Source: Volvox africanus (taxonomy: Eukaryota; Chlorophyta; Chlorophyceae; Chlamydomonadales; Volvocaceae). Taken from it: a DNA stretch of 64,000 nucleotides. The stretch is taken from the NCBI GenBank assembly GCA_030268105.1, contig BSDZ01000079.1, positions 1,803,501 to 1,867,500 of the forward strand, written 5' to 3'. The translations under genes were made by a program, and so were the position numbers. Below, piece after piece: positions 47,701 through 58,578 of the stretch. The notes beneath the pieces are model-generated. The model was not told the DNA's origin. It ran no database searches and saw only the letters and a list, made by a program, of their open reading frames with translations. Position 1 is the first letter of the stretch. Each line of letters begins with the position of its first letter.

Positions 47701-49561
47701 GGACCGTGACGTGCGTGACCGGGAGCGTGACCGGGACTTACGAGACGCTGGACTGCCGCGTGCGTCTCTTCGTGAACCGGACGTCAAGTCACGGCGTTGG
47801 GACGATGTAATGCGGGCTACTATGCGTGGCTGCATCGTCAAGCTACCGCGAGCATTTGTCGAGGATGCGCGCCGTGTTTTGTATGATATCGGTGAGCATT
47901 TTTGCCGGTGGTTGCCGTTCAGATATCTGCTGAAATGTTCTTATTGCTTGGCTGACAAACTGCGCTGCACACTGCTATAGCTGTTAAGTTCCTCTGCTAG
48001 CCGGACGGTTCCCTTATTAGCTTGCATCAAAGTCATATGCAGTGCTAGATTGTTAACGCCTCCTAATTGTGTCCCTTCGTGCTTGCACCGTGTGAATTTA
48101 TGACTGTGCATAGATGGACTGGACTGCTCTCAGATCGACGCCAATGCGTGGGATCCACTTCTTATGCTGCCAAACTGCGAGGTAAACAGCAGTTGCCACG
48201 CCTTGAAAAGCATTATGTGGTTGTGTTAGGGGCCCACTGACGGATTGTAGGTAGAACTGAAAATTTGCCTCGTGCATATTGATTGGATGGCGTAAAATAA
48301 GATTGCAATGACATTCCGGCTTCTTGAGTGTTTAACGCTGGCCAGACTATTCCTTCTGACGGTCTTCACATCGCGCTAATTTTGTATCCTCGCCCCGTTT
48401 CTCTGTCTCTCACCGTCGCAGCAACGACTGAATGCCCTGCGCACCTTACGGAACATTCGTTGGAAGGAGCGCTTCAATGTTAGTGCTACTGTCAAGGGCA
48501 CGTTGCTACGCTGCGCTGAACAGGTACAGCGGGACATGCAGCGCCGCGACATGATGCGCCCAGGCATGCCCTTAATCCCGATGGGCCCACTAGGCCTCAT
48601 TCCACCCGGCGGGGGCGTGGGTGCCCTTCCCGTCCGTCGTGATGCGAGGTATGGTCCGCCTTTGGGTGCTCCTCCGGCTCCGCCCTCCTTGCTGGGCAGC
48701 CGTGTCCTGCCGCCGCCACCGCCTCTCCCCGGCGGCAGTGCGCTGGGTATGCCAGCCACGCGTTATCCACCAGTACCCGAACAAAGTCGCCTGGCCTCAA
48801 TGCCTTCACGGGTGCGTGATCGGGATCGAGACCGGGACCGAGACCGTGATGATCGCAGTAAGCACCGTGCCGGCGCCGGTGGAGTACCTGTGTCCCGCGG
48901 CCGTAGTCGCAGCAAGAGCAGGAGCCCTAGTCGTGGCCGTCGGGGTGCCCGCAGGAGTAGCAGCAAGACGCGAAGCCCCACCAAGGGACGAATCAAGGCG
49001 CGCAGCAAGAGCAGGGGCCGCAGCCGGTCACCACGGCACGCCAGCCACACCAAGTCCAGGTCGCGGAGTAGGGAACGGCGCAACGACGCAAGGGAGCCGT
49101 CCAGCTCCCGTAGTGGGGCCAGCAGCAAGAGCCATAGTCCAACCGATAGGCGCGGCACTAAGCGGTCTCGGAGCCCCAGCCAGGCGCCTGCAGATGGCGG
49201 CGTGGCTGAGGAGGCTGGTTCTGGTGGGACGACCTCGCGGCCGCTTTCCTCCGAGTTCAAGGACAGAATGTACAAGTACCTGAAGAGCTTTGGCAAGTTG
49301 GATTTGTCGGGTGTGGATGACAGGGTGTTTGAGTGCCTTGGACGCCTGCCCGACGATAGCGCGCGGATGGACTGTCTGCGGCGCCTCAGTGGCGTTCAGT
49401 GGCATGCAGTTAGCGGCGCACAGGAAACCCAGAAACGGCTGCATGCACTGCTAGAACGCGGAACGAATGAGCTTCTCAAGGGGCACGGCGTGCCGACCAA
49501 GAAGAGTTACACTGGCGGCAGCAAGCGGCGGGTGGGCGGTGGCGGGGGAGGGCGACGCTAA
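41735..49561 (+). CDS. 1695-residue RS-rich protein with three copies of a ~55-residue module, 8 exons
   Basis: Exons: 41735-41770, 41881-42460, 42632-43591, 45087-46724, 47003-47103, 47327-47891, 48114-48181, 48422-49561. They total 5088 nt and every splice phase agrees. After a short N-terminus (MGFLKKFKEQKQ) come long Ala/Pro/Gln-rich disorder, a Pro run, a DRERDRERHRQD-type RE/RD stretch and SR dipeptides (RSRSRSRDR). Acidic, partly helical sequence follows, then module copies 1-3 separated by more RS/RD sequence, and a Gly/Arg end (KRRVGGGGGGRR). RS and RD domains mark nuclear splicing or RNA-processing proteins. The module recalls the helical acidic domain of hnRNP Q/R, by pattern only. 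No RRM, zinc finger or catalytic motif was seen. Function is not assigned. TGTAA lies at 49856. Confidence 0.82.
43592..45086. other. long intron of the RS-rich gene
   Basis: A 1.5-kb intron between phase-matched exons (donor GCAG|GTAAAT, acceptor CACTGCAG). Several short open frames lie inside on both strands, but none has a clear splice context or domain. It could hold regulatory or alternatively spliced sequence. Confidence 0.6.
47008..47400 (+). other. module copy 1 of the RS-rich protein
   Basis: Starts LDLSTVRPWALRSLLAIN in exon 5 and continues across the 47104-47326 intron as IEWSTANNPGGVLHSRL. It shares with the other copies the LD-x-S start, the paired hydrophobic Leu positions and the Trp before a final helix. 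Confidence 0.7.
48119..48530 (+). other. module copy 2 of the RS-rich protein
   Basis: Starts LDCSQIDANAWDPLLMLPN in exon 7 and continues after the 48182-48421 intron as QRLNALRTLRNIRW, then NVSATVKGTLLRCAEQ. The intron sits at nearly the same place in the module as in copy 1, which supports duplication of an exon pair. Confidence 0.7.
49298..49465 (+). other. module copy 3 of the RS-rich protein
   Basis: Starts LDLSGVDDRVFECLGRLPDD, then MDCLRRLSGVQW, then a final helix QKRLHALLERG. It has no intron, unlike copies 1 and 2. Confidence 0.7.
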
Positions 49562-50060
49562 GGTGAAACACCGTGCTGAACCGTGCTGAGTTTGGGCGCG
49601 GACGCTGGTTGTATAGCAATCTGGAACCCGTCCGGCGGTGTGGGTATTTGATGTTGAAGTCCGTTTGGGCGAGGCGCAGTCACGACGCTGCTGGTCGGCT
49701 TGTTGCGGAGGTGTAGTTCCACAGACGCGCCAGGGCGCCAGCCTTCAGCACTAAGCCGTTTATGGCATAAGCGGCACCGCCTATGTTTTTATGGTTCCGA
49801 GCTTCCATCGGTTGCTCGTATGGTTTAAACTCCAGTGCTGCTGCCGCTCCTGATGTGTAACATTTTGCGGCTTTAGTATTCAGATATAGAGGCTTGACTA
49901 TGTTACTTGCGGTGGCTCAAAAATCAGCTCCTGAACTCTTGTTTGACTTGTTTTTGGTTGTTGGTTTATCGTTGTTCACCTTCTATTTTTGTGGCGAGAG
50001 TTTTTTGCTCTGCACGCACACAGCATTCACTTGACACCTGTTTGTGGCTGTGTGCTTTAC
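49562..50060. other. 3' UTR of the RS-rich gene and spacer
   Basis: Contains TGTAA at 49856-49860. No gene seen. Confidence 0.5.
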
Positions 50061-50081
50061 AGTTATGGTTTGGGCTTGCAG

Positions 50082-50712
50082 GCTGATGGAAGGCAACTGC
50101 CGTAAGGTCCGGCAGCCACCTGTGGCAGGCGCGCAGCCTGCTAGCCTGCCGAGACCGCTGGATGACTTACCCATGTCCACAGACAAGGTTATCAGGCTTT
50201 GGTATGATGCCTGAATCCTACATACGACAACTTGTCACGCTGATGCTGGTTCATCTCATTGGGACTTCAGATGCGCCGTCGGCACATACACCTATTAGCG
50301 TGGTTAACTCGCACGTTAGGCTTCCCATGTCGTTGTACGGTAGCTCGCGAACGCATCAATGCGGCCTTGACGCTGAAGGCACTAGGATGACTTGCTGCTG
50401 TTTACACCTCCATATATTCAACGTGGATTTGTCGGAAGCTGGTGTCGGGGAGCGTGTCGGCATGCTGGCGGACGTGGTAAAGAGGAAGGACTGCCGCAAT
50501 TCGTCTCGATCCTTCATCCCATGCATTTTTCACAGGCAAGGAACTATCAGGACTCGTTGCGGGATATTCCTTGCACACCAGTTGAATTATGTTACCATCA
50601 AACAAGAGCGCGATTCCATCATGACCGCAGCCTCATGCAAAAGGTGTCCATGGGTGCTGGAATTTGCGGAAACCTACCAGGACGGTCAGGCTACAGTATG
50701 CCTTCCCAGTAG
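50082..50712 (+). CDS. weak small-gene candidate
   Basis: After an acceptor-like CTTGCAG, a frame beginning MEGNCRKVRQPPVAGAQPA runs to PLDDLPMSTDK and a GT donor near 50189. A second block after CACAG at about 50535 reads NYQDSLRDIPCTPVELC and can continue to a stop near 50712. A longer unspliced ORF (50162-50722) overlaps in another frame. The blocks look protein-like, but I recognise no family and the model is not closed. Confidence 0.25.
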
Positions 50713-51293
50713 AATCATATAACCAACACTGATAACTGACTCGTTGCAAGACATACTGCCACCTATAAACAACACCAAGAGCCGAGCCATTCCAGAAACA
50801 GTTTGAAAGGACCGCGGTTAGAGGGGCACTCCTTTAACCGCAGATGTTACTGCTCCCAAGCACAAAGCCCCCTTCCTTGTCCTTAACACCACCAACATCA
50901 CTTCAAGCCATTTGCGAGGCATCTGAACTTAATTTGATCTTTATATCTTAAGCGGTTTGTTTAAAGAGCTGCAGGATGAGAAGCTCCCCCATCCGGTGCC
51001 GGTGGCTCGATGTTGAGGTACATCCTGTGAGCGCAAATGCGAAGGAATACAAATCACTGAGCTTTTAAGTTGCGGCTTGGCACGTGGAGGGAAGCCAGCG
51101 AATTGTACAGGAGTGTTTGCTCTGTGCATGGGCAAACGCAAACAAACCCCACGCATATAATTAGCCACGCGGCCAGAGCTACACCTGGGCGTCGGGTGTT
51201 CGATACTGCTGCATGGTCTTTCTGATGATGCCCCTTAGCTCGCAAGCCTTGCTCGGCCATACCCTATCTTTTGAGTTCGCATGCCGGATACGG

Positions 51294-52573
51294 TTAATAA
51301 TCCCACCTGTGAACAAAGTAAATCCATGTGAAGCTCAGGAAGAGAATCAGTCCTAGGCCAACCAGGATGCTGTCCTTGTGGCCGAGGCTTTTCGCCGGCT
51401 CATTCCCGGGCTTGCTGGTGGTGTGGCGGATGGGAATCACCACTTGCCGCGAATCGTGCGTATCAGCACCTTTCATTTCTCCCTGGCTTGCAGACGCTCC
51501 CAAAAACCTCCTAGAAACTTCGACGGGGCAAAGTAAAGCCCCGTCTGAAGGTCAGCCCAGCCAGGGGCTCGATGTCGGCTTCGTGGCCAAGGCTGATGCA
51601 CCAGTCTCTGCCAGATTGATACCTAGTGCCAGCAGCTGGTAAGTTTCGACTAGTTGCAGCAATTAGGGCCTGCCAAACGCTGTCTAGCCTTACGTCCTGG
51701 CTGAGCCGGCTCTGCAGTACAGGATAGTTTGCCCAGATACTGTCAGGCTCGCACCGGATTTAGAGAGTACACTTCAACGCACGTACAGAAACGCTCAACG
51801 TGTGTGACACTCCATTGGAGCGCCCAAACCCCCCCTTCCCTTTGTTCCTCAGGTTGGTGGGCGGTGCGTCATAGATACAACCTCGTAAGCAACTGAGCAT
51901 TGGAACGCAGCCTTCATCACTCAATACACAGGACGCCTCCCCAACCCACCCGCCCCCACACAATAACGTATGAGCTACGGATGATGCCGACCAACCTGTA
52001 AATGCGCTTGTGCAATGTAGGATGTGAGTTACAATCTAAGTTCTGCAAATAAATTCTGCTTACGCACTCGACAGAGAGACAGGCCTATCATGCCTTGTAG
52101 ACCTGGGGCTGTCGCTATGGACTCCAACGCTCACCTCTACCAAGTGATAGACCTGCAACTATCTATGAATCCGTTATTACTTTCAGAATAATAAAGCAAA
52201 CGGCAAATATCAAATGGTTGCTTGAAAAGTTTCTGGTGCTGCTTGTACGGCTTGTCTGATTGAGTTCTGCATGGATGCACGCATACGACGACGCGTGGCT
52301 GCATTGAGCCAAGTGGGCTATGGGATAGTGATGAATCTATCTCGTACTTGTTGTACATGAAAATATATGCGGCTCTGACAGGAAAGCTCATGGAGATATT
52401 GTGAGATATGCTGACTTGACGCTATCCCTCTCCATACCTTTCGGTGCCAATATCCAGCGAATCCAGAGGGAATTCCAAGCCTGAGTCTTTCACTACCTGG
52501 CTTCCACTTGTGCATTTTGGCCTGTGCGTCTTCAAGAAGGCTCTGGTCAAATGTGCCCACGGGAGAAACAGCC
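51294..52573 (-). CDS. small protein with C-terminal membrane anchor, 6 exons, 5' end open
   Basis: Exons (minus): 52573?-52438, 52152-52135 (18-bp microexon, VYHLVE), 52042-51996, 51892-51787, 51635-51602, 51544-51294; all phases agree. Blocks include LRLGIPSGFAGYWHRK, NLDCNSHPTLHKRIYS and CLRGCIYDAPPTNLRNKGK. The end is GLGLILFLSFTWIYFVHRW, a single C-terminal membrane span with a five- or six-residue tail, so tail-anchored topology is likely. The last intron would be only 57 bp; without splicing the frame stops at about 51556, before the anchor. The first ATG is at 52515, but the frame stays open upstream to an acceptor-like TAG at 52574 (SPVGTFDQSLLEDAQAK), so a further 5' exon is possible. 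Family not recognised. Confidence 0.5.
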
Positions 52574-52586
52574 TAATTTATTGGAA

Positions 52587-53651
52587 ATGAATAATGTAAA
52601 GACAGCCTTAAATACCATCAAGCATGGACTGTTGGTATCGATGGCTGTCCTCATCTTGTGTTCGTCATCGGCATCAGCGCAACTAGGTAAAGGCATGATG
52701 AAGTAGTTATTTGTACTGAAAAATGCGGACTTATGCCGTGGTCGTCGGGCATGGGTTTCTGTGAGACCTAAACATGACAGCTTGTGTCTGCACACCGGCG
52801 TAGGACGTACATCATCACACAGGCGGTCCCGACAGCTATTGCTAGATGTCCCTCCACCGCCGGTTGGCAGCGGGAGTGTTATCAGCACATCCTCCCCACC
52901 GCCATCTCCATCTTCACCTCCGCCCCTACCTCCATCGCCACCTCTGCCGGTACCTCCAGCGGCATCTCCGCCCCCGAGCAAGATATCGGAAAAATTTAAG
53001 CATCTCGAGGAAGGGAAAAGCCCCGCGGAGAAGGGTATTGCAATCACCATCGGTGTTCTCATGCTTGTGGGAATCCTCACATGCCTCGGTGAGCATTGCG
53101 TCAATGCGTGATCCGCATACCCCGGCTCTGCCGTAGCTGGTTCCAGGTTAGGCTCATTGCGCGTGGTGATTGCATGCCCCCTAAAACTTGGAATGATAGT
53201 GGCTAGTTAGATAGCGGTTCGCCATGGCGAGGTGCAAGGACCACGGGGCGGTGAACATCAAGCATTTCCCTGCCATACCCAAACCCCTTGCCAAAAAAAC
53301 TCCGAGCCATGTGTTCAAGCATTTGTCGGCTCCCCTAAGGTCCTTTCATAGCATGGCCAGTCCGGACGGCCATGCGCTGGCAGATTAGTGCTTAGCCGCC
53401 TGCACTAAAGATAATGCATGGCCGCCGTAGCGTTATGTCCTCTTATATGTATGAACATATGGGCGATGTATGTTCCTGTGGTTAATCATCGTAATTGGTC
53501 CCGTGTGCATCGACCCCTGCGAACTGCAGTTTGCTGCGTGTTCCGGAGAGGTGGCCAGTGGCGCGTTCCTGGCCTACAATGGTTCAAGAAAAAATATGGT
53601 CCTAAGGACAAATATTCACGATACGTGGACAATCAGGATGACGGCTTTTGA
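52587..53651 (+). CDS. type I membrane protein with Pro-rich ectodomain, 3 exons
   Basis: Exons: 52587-52686, 52804-53088, 53530-53651. They total 507 nt (168 residues) and phases agree. Residues 1-32 form a signal peptide (hydrophobic GLLVSMAVLILC, cleavage likely after SASA). A basic stretch leads to a Pro-rich segment (PPPSPSSPPPLPPSPPLPVP), the kind hydroxylated and glycosylated in algal cell-wall and extracellular-matrix proteins. One membrane span follows (IAITIGVLMLVGILTCLVC) and a Cys/Arg-then-Lys cytosolic tail (FKKKYGPKDKYSRYVDNQDD). The short Pro-rich rod on a membrane anchor suggests a plasma-membrane protein touching the cell wall. The start was chosen because it begins the signal peptide. 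It is not a recognised family. Confidence 0.65.
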
Positions 53652-54980
53652 TGTTCCACACGCGGCGCGCGACGCACGCACAAATCCTGGTGGGGCCTCA
53701 CGTGCCATACAGAAGTGGCCACTCGTCAAGGGCGGCGCAAGGACGTGATGGTGCGGATCGTCGGCTGTGCAACCCTGGGGCATGGGCATCTGTGCAACGC
53801 TGGTCTTGCTTATTTGACCTCTGCAAATGGGTCGAGCGTGTTGCTGAGCGGGATTGCCAAGAAACATATTTTGATCCAGGGACTGTACTGGCTAATAGGA
53901 TACAGGCATTGCGTTGTGACGGGTAGTCTTCAAGCGGCTGCACCCGCGCACACATAGGACTTGTGCGTCCAGCGCCCTGTCGTGCTCGCATTTGACCGCA
54001 GGACATACCTCGAAATAGAGGTTAAAGTGAGGTAAAGAGAACAGGGGATGGCATGGATTCCCAAAGTCGGCTCCCATGTGCATATGCCTGGTATGATATT
54101 TTGCCTCTGAGGCACAAACAGGTGGATTGATGCGTTTTGAGGACTTGTGGGCAGTGAGACATGGGTATGCCAGCAGCGATCCAGGGCAGGCGTATTTGCA
54201 CCGCAACACTTACCTACATAAACGCTTGATTTGTACTTCGTACTTGCCATGTTTGGCGTCTGGGAGCTGAATGGATGAGGGGGAACAGGCAGGGCCTGCC
54301 GACTCCCATTACTTTGTTGGCCTCGTGAAGTCTGTGGGCGGGGAAGATGGAATCGTGCTTTCCCTTATTTAGGGCCTGCATGTGTCGGGGTATTCTTATA
54401 TGTGAAGCCCGGAGAGTGGCTTTGCGCCTAGGAGGCTGCTAAGGATGGCGGCATGATCTGCAGCGCTTGTTCGTTTGAGTGGACAAGGAGTGCGGCAACC
54501 TGCGCCCGATGGAAGTGGATCCTCAATATGAATGGAGGTTGCGCGACAGCTGTGCCGTTGCATGGCGTACAAAAGAGCACAGCCTATTGCAGGTTGCCGT
54601 GGGACTGGGAGACAGAGAGCGGGAAATCAAACTAACACGGTAGTCTCCCTCTGCCGGGTGATGAGTGTTAGATTCGTAATGTACTTTGTACGACGGGAAG
54701 ACATTTAAGGGGAGTGGCCTCAAACTAAATCCTAACGAGTCTAAAGAGAGTTTAAATTGAAACGAAACCACGCCATCGTGGTTGACGAGTACCCCTTTGC
54801 CGTTATTGTATGTCCACGGAAGACTTCCATCATAGGTATTATAGCTCATATAGCTGAAAGAGAAGTCAACAATGCTTCTCTGTACCCATTATAGCTGAAT
54901 TCGTTGTATCGGTACGTATGTACGCTGTGCCGCAAACCATTCGTTAATCGCGGGAATTAGACAGCATGGACCCTTCTTTC
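53652..54980. other. 1.3 kb upstream of the DPCD exons
   Basis: Should contain the start of DPCD, but no frame with the expected N-terminal block was found. A plus-strand block at ~54480-54590 (VDKECGNLRPMEVDPQYEW...) ends at a GT donor and could be an exon of something else. A minus-strand ORF at 54523-54849 overlaps it. Confidence 0.35.
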
Positions 54981-54992
54981 TGCTCAGCACAG

Positions 54993-56632
54993 TACGCAAG
55001 CGGCGCAGTAAAAACGCTCTGGGCGCCCTGGGCCCCTGGGAGCACGTGGCCGAGGAGAATGCACCGGCAGGCTGGAGCCCAGATAACGGCACGTTGAGAG
55101 TGAGTTCTGTTAACGTACGGCTGGTCATACAAGCGTACGGGAGTACATCGAGATGGCTCTGTGTCAGCTCGGTCCCTGAACGGTTTCAGCCAGGCAGGAG
55201 TGGGGCTAACGCAATGAAACAAGCCTCCCCTATCATGCATGCCGCGCATGTGCGCTGGGTGCGTTGGTGTACCCGGAGAGGGGCACGCAGACACGCCTTC
55301 TTGTTTACCCGTGGGTGGTACTGATTGCAAAGGCAGCCCAGATGCGGGGAGGCGCACATGTTTGGCACGTATCCTTTAAGCTTAGTTGCAGGTTATTCAG
55401 AGCTTTCACCGGGACATCAGTTTGACTGATCTAATCGGGAATGCAGTAGCAAACATATTAGGTAGCAGGAAATGGTTGTCTAATCAGGTGCCCGCTAATC
55501 AACCGAAAGGCTGCTGTCGCAAAATATGGTTGCTGGCTAGTTGTTGCGTGCCCGAATCCCAGGTAATGGATGCTACCGTGGACTCGAAAGGATGGAGCCA
55601 GAGAGTGTGCTGCTGTGACTGCTCAGTTTCAGGAAGCCAGATAGCCGTCTTATCACACCATGCCAAAAACAACTCGTCCAGGAAGTCCCCACAGCAGCCA
55701 TTGTTTTCCTTTCCTTTAGCCACCAAATCTCTCCATATTTGCCTGGTCGTGTGCTTGCAGCCGTTCAGCCGCAAGGATACACACGACTGCTTCCAATGGC
55801 GCGTACGGAACTTGTCGTACTCGCCAAAATACTACCAAGTTAACATCGACCATCCTGACCGGAAGATCGTTATTCGAACGGCCAGCAAGAAGCGGGTCTC
55901 TGGTGTAGATGGAACGGCCGATGTGGCGGGATGATGTAACCTTGCTTTGCTGCTGCCGCTAGACCGACTAGAGGTCCTGGTGTGGCCCTCCTTAGTTCTT
56001 GAAACCCTCTGAGTTGTGGCCGGATTGGCTTTCCTGAAAAATCTCCCAACGAGCGTGATGCCAATGCAGGTATTACGAACGCTTCAACATTCCCGAGGTT
56101 GACGTTTTGAATCTCTCACGAAATGACGGGGCGTTAAGCTGGACACACGCCAACTCCACCCTTATTATCAGCTACGCCAAACCGGCTGTAGTGCTCTTAG
56201 GCGGTGAGTCCCTCACAACTATCTATCCCTGGTAGAGATGCCAAGAAGCACGAATTGTTGAACGCTGTCCAGGGCATGGCCTCGGCCACGCAAGGACTTG
56301 ACGATAAGGAAATGAAATTGCACGGCAGGTTGGGACCGGGTACAACTCCCTTCACATAGCCGGAGGAGGCGAATCAGTACCAGGAACGTGCATGAGCCAC
56401 CGACCCATGGGTCATGGCGGGGTCCTGCTCTTTCATGACAGGGGCATCCTTTTAGCCTCGTATGTTTAAGCTGCGTTCTGCAAGTTTCAGGGCCAGCTTC
56501 ATTCTCAGTTGACATTTTCTGTCTCTGATTCCTATGCTGATGGTGTTTACCTGCGCTCAGGAGGCCAAGGGGGCGGAGGAGACACGCCGCTTGCGGGCAC
56601 AGCAGGGCGACGTGGAGTGCAAGCAACAGTAG
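54993..56632 (+). CDS. DPCD: DPCD ciliary protein, N-terminus missing, 4 exons
   Basis: DPCD is a conserved protein linked to assembly of motile cilia in animals. Blocks: 54993-55114 (RKRRSKNALGALGPWEHV...SVN), 55761-~55891 (FSRKDTHDCFQWRVRNLSYS, YYQVNIDHPDRKIVIRTASK), 56070-56203 (YYERFNIPEVDVL, LSWTHANSTLIISYAKP) and 56561-56632 (EETRRLRAQQGDVECKQQ, stop). These match human DPCD in order: RKWRVKSALGAMGQW, FMRKDTKMSFQWR, YYKKFSIPDLDR, FAHANCTLIISYQKP and the terminal GDCKTQ. Exons 1-2 join in phase. Exon 2 to 3 needs a GC donor, and 3 to 4 is one base out with visible sites. The N-terminal ~50 residues were not found. TGTAA at 56845 follows the stop. Confidence 0.7.
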
Positions 56633-56639
56633 CGGAGCA

Positions 56640-58300
56640 GCTGTCCCTGGAGTGTGAGACGTCGCAAGGCTTCGGTGGTGGTTTCTGTGCCGTGGACATC
56701 CACCGTTCGTATGATCCGTGTCAATATTGTCGTATTGCGGAGAGACCAGCGCAACAAGGCGTTGAACCCTACATTGTTCATAATTGCGCAAAAAGGCATC
56801 CGGCAATTTGGGTCATATCCTTGAACGTTGATCTGGGTCTGGGATGTAATTGAATCGTGGAGCTCAGCAGGCGACGAAATTACGGCCACGAAATGTTGTT
56901 CTGAATTACTTATGGCGCTGGCAAAGCAAGTTCGGAACTCTGTTGGATTTGCGGAGTTCTGAGGTAGCGCTAGCACTGGGTCTGTCGAGCTAGCATTGCT
57001 TGGGTCCGGAGCTCTAAATTGTGGCAGGGGAAGTGGCGAGTGGCAAAAGTGGCAAAAGTTTGAGTCGGCTTCGTAAGCTTGCATGCATTGCAATTGTATC
57101 TAGTCTGGGACTGCTTCCATATCGAAGCGCCACCGGAACAAACAGCTGGTACCGCTCGTGCAGATCAAAGGATAGGGCTCGCTTACTCTCGAATTTCCCA
57201 TTTTCGCTTACCGTTACGTCCCACAAAGCGATACATTTTTCCTCCATTGTAAATCCTGTACATATACACATATTTTCATCATCAGAGCTAACCATTTAGA
57301 CTCCAAGATTACCCATCGTTCCCTGCCTCTCACAGTGCGTAAGGCGCGCCGTCTACATTCGCATTGCCATGATACCTACGCGGGCCAGGCTAGCGCGACA
57401 GCGCCCAAACACATCTACACAGCTGTCCCTTGGCCCGACCAAATTCTCTTTGGGCATTGCCGATGCGACACGTTCATATGCGGCCACCAAAGGGAGCTAT
57501 CGTGGGAGCTTCCTCACGCCGCAGCAGCGCGGACCCATCACAAGTTGCGGCTGCCGCGCCCCCAGCCCTCTTTGCGCTCAGCCTAGTTCCTTCTCCTCCG
57601 CTGCCTTCTCCATGCCTGCAGTACTGCTATACCTCGAAATGCGGAGGTGGGATTCCCCGGTGGCAAGCGGCTGCGGTGGCGGCGGAAAGGCAGGTTCAGG
57701 GAGGCATCCTTCGATGTTGTCACGCTTCAAGAAATCACCTCTAAAAACTGTTGTTCCGATATCGTTACTTGGTTCCATCCTTCTGCCAAAATGCGGATAT
57801 TAGGTAGATTGCATATTACAGGGCTGGAGCGGGAACTAACGGGATCACAAGCAGCTGTCTGTCCCGTAATTGTAATCGGCTGCAGCGCGCCATCTAAAGC
57901 AAACTTTCACCTCTTGCCGGTTTCGTTATCATGTTCTGGGACCTTCGCAGCCTTCACGGCCCAGTCTTTGTGGCCGCGGCGGTGGACTCGTGGTGGGCAA
58001 CTTGATATCGGCGGCAACGTCCATGCGCGATGGCAACGAGCTGGACGGACCCATGGGTCAGTATCCGTTATGATACGTTTCGTTACGAAACTAAGAATTT
58101 CTAAGACATATTTACGTGCTTTTAAGAGGATATAATTGAAGACATAGTAGAGGGTCTAAGCCAGCGATGATTGGGGGGATGACATTGTTTACTTGCTTAG
58201 GGTTATGCGATCGACGATCCGCAAGTACGGCAGCATCGACCCGGGTGGGCCGGCAGGATCGCCGATGCAGCAAAGTGCGGTGTGAATATCTGCGTGAAGC
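56640..58300. other. weak coding signals, no closed model
   Basis: Plus-strand blocks look partly protein-like: 57340-57530 (IADATRSYAATKGSYRGSF), ~57960-58060 (GRGGGLVVGNLISAATSMRD) and, after TTGCTTAG at ~58200, YAIDDPQVRQHRPGWAGRI. A minus-strand frame at 57014-57295 (CIALWDVTVSENGKFE) is also possible. Splice phases between the plus-strand blocks do not join with the sites I can see, and no family is recognised. It may be one multi-exon plus-strand gene. Confidence 0.3.
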
Positions 58301-58489
58301 CTTGTAATGCGAAAACAGCCCAACGCGTTAAGGGATTTCTTTTAGCTGTACACGTTAAGGGGTAGATCTACCGTGGCGGGAAAGGTGGATTAAGCGCTAA
58401 AACGTGGTAGTGGGATTGGTGGGGGTGGTGGGGCTCTTCTTCCTGGGCGCGAACACGTGGCATGCGTGTGCTTTCTCGCGGTGTTGTGC

Positions 58490-58578
58490 GTGGACTTGAC
58501 ATCCGTCGTTGCGGATTGATGGTCTTGGACTTGACATCCGTCCTAGGACTTGACGGACTTGACATCCGTCGTTGCAGG
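58490..58578. repeat. interspersed repeat of GGACTTGACATCCGTC, three copies
   Basis: Copies at 58492-58512, 58527-58542 and 58555-58575. The first and third continue identically into GTTGC; the second changes to CTAGG. No gene context is evident. Confidence 0.9.

Noticed and set aside
52318..52560. Start at 52560 for the minus-strand anchor gene
   Set aside because: The codon there is GTG and the frame stays open upstream to a splice acceptor-like TAG, so it is not a real start.
52547..53104. 185-residue Gly-rich minus-strand ORF
   Set aside because: Antisense of the Pro-rich ectodomain, whose plus-strand model closes exactly.
54523..54849. Minus-strand ORF starting MSYNTYDGSLPW
   Set aside because: Looks protein-like, but no splice partner or family found, and it overlaps a plus-strand block; left unassigned.
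56509..56853. Extended 114-residue plus-strand ORF over the last DPCD exon
   Set aside because: It is what the strong GTGAGT donor would predict, but the alternative frame ends in the conserved DPCD C-terminus.
57014..57295. Minus-strand ORF containing CIALWDVTVSENGKFE
   Set aside because: Some coding character but no neighbours, splice sites or family to support it.
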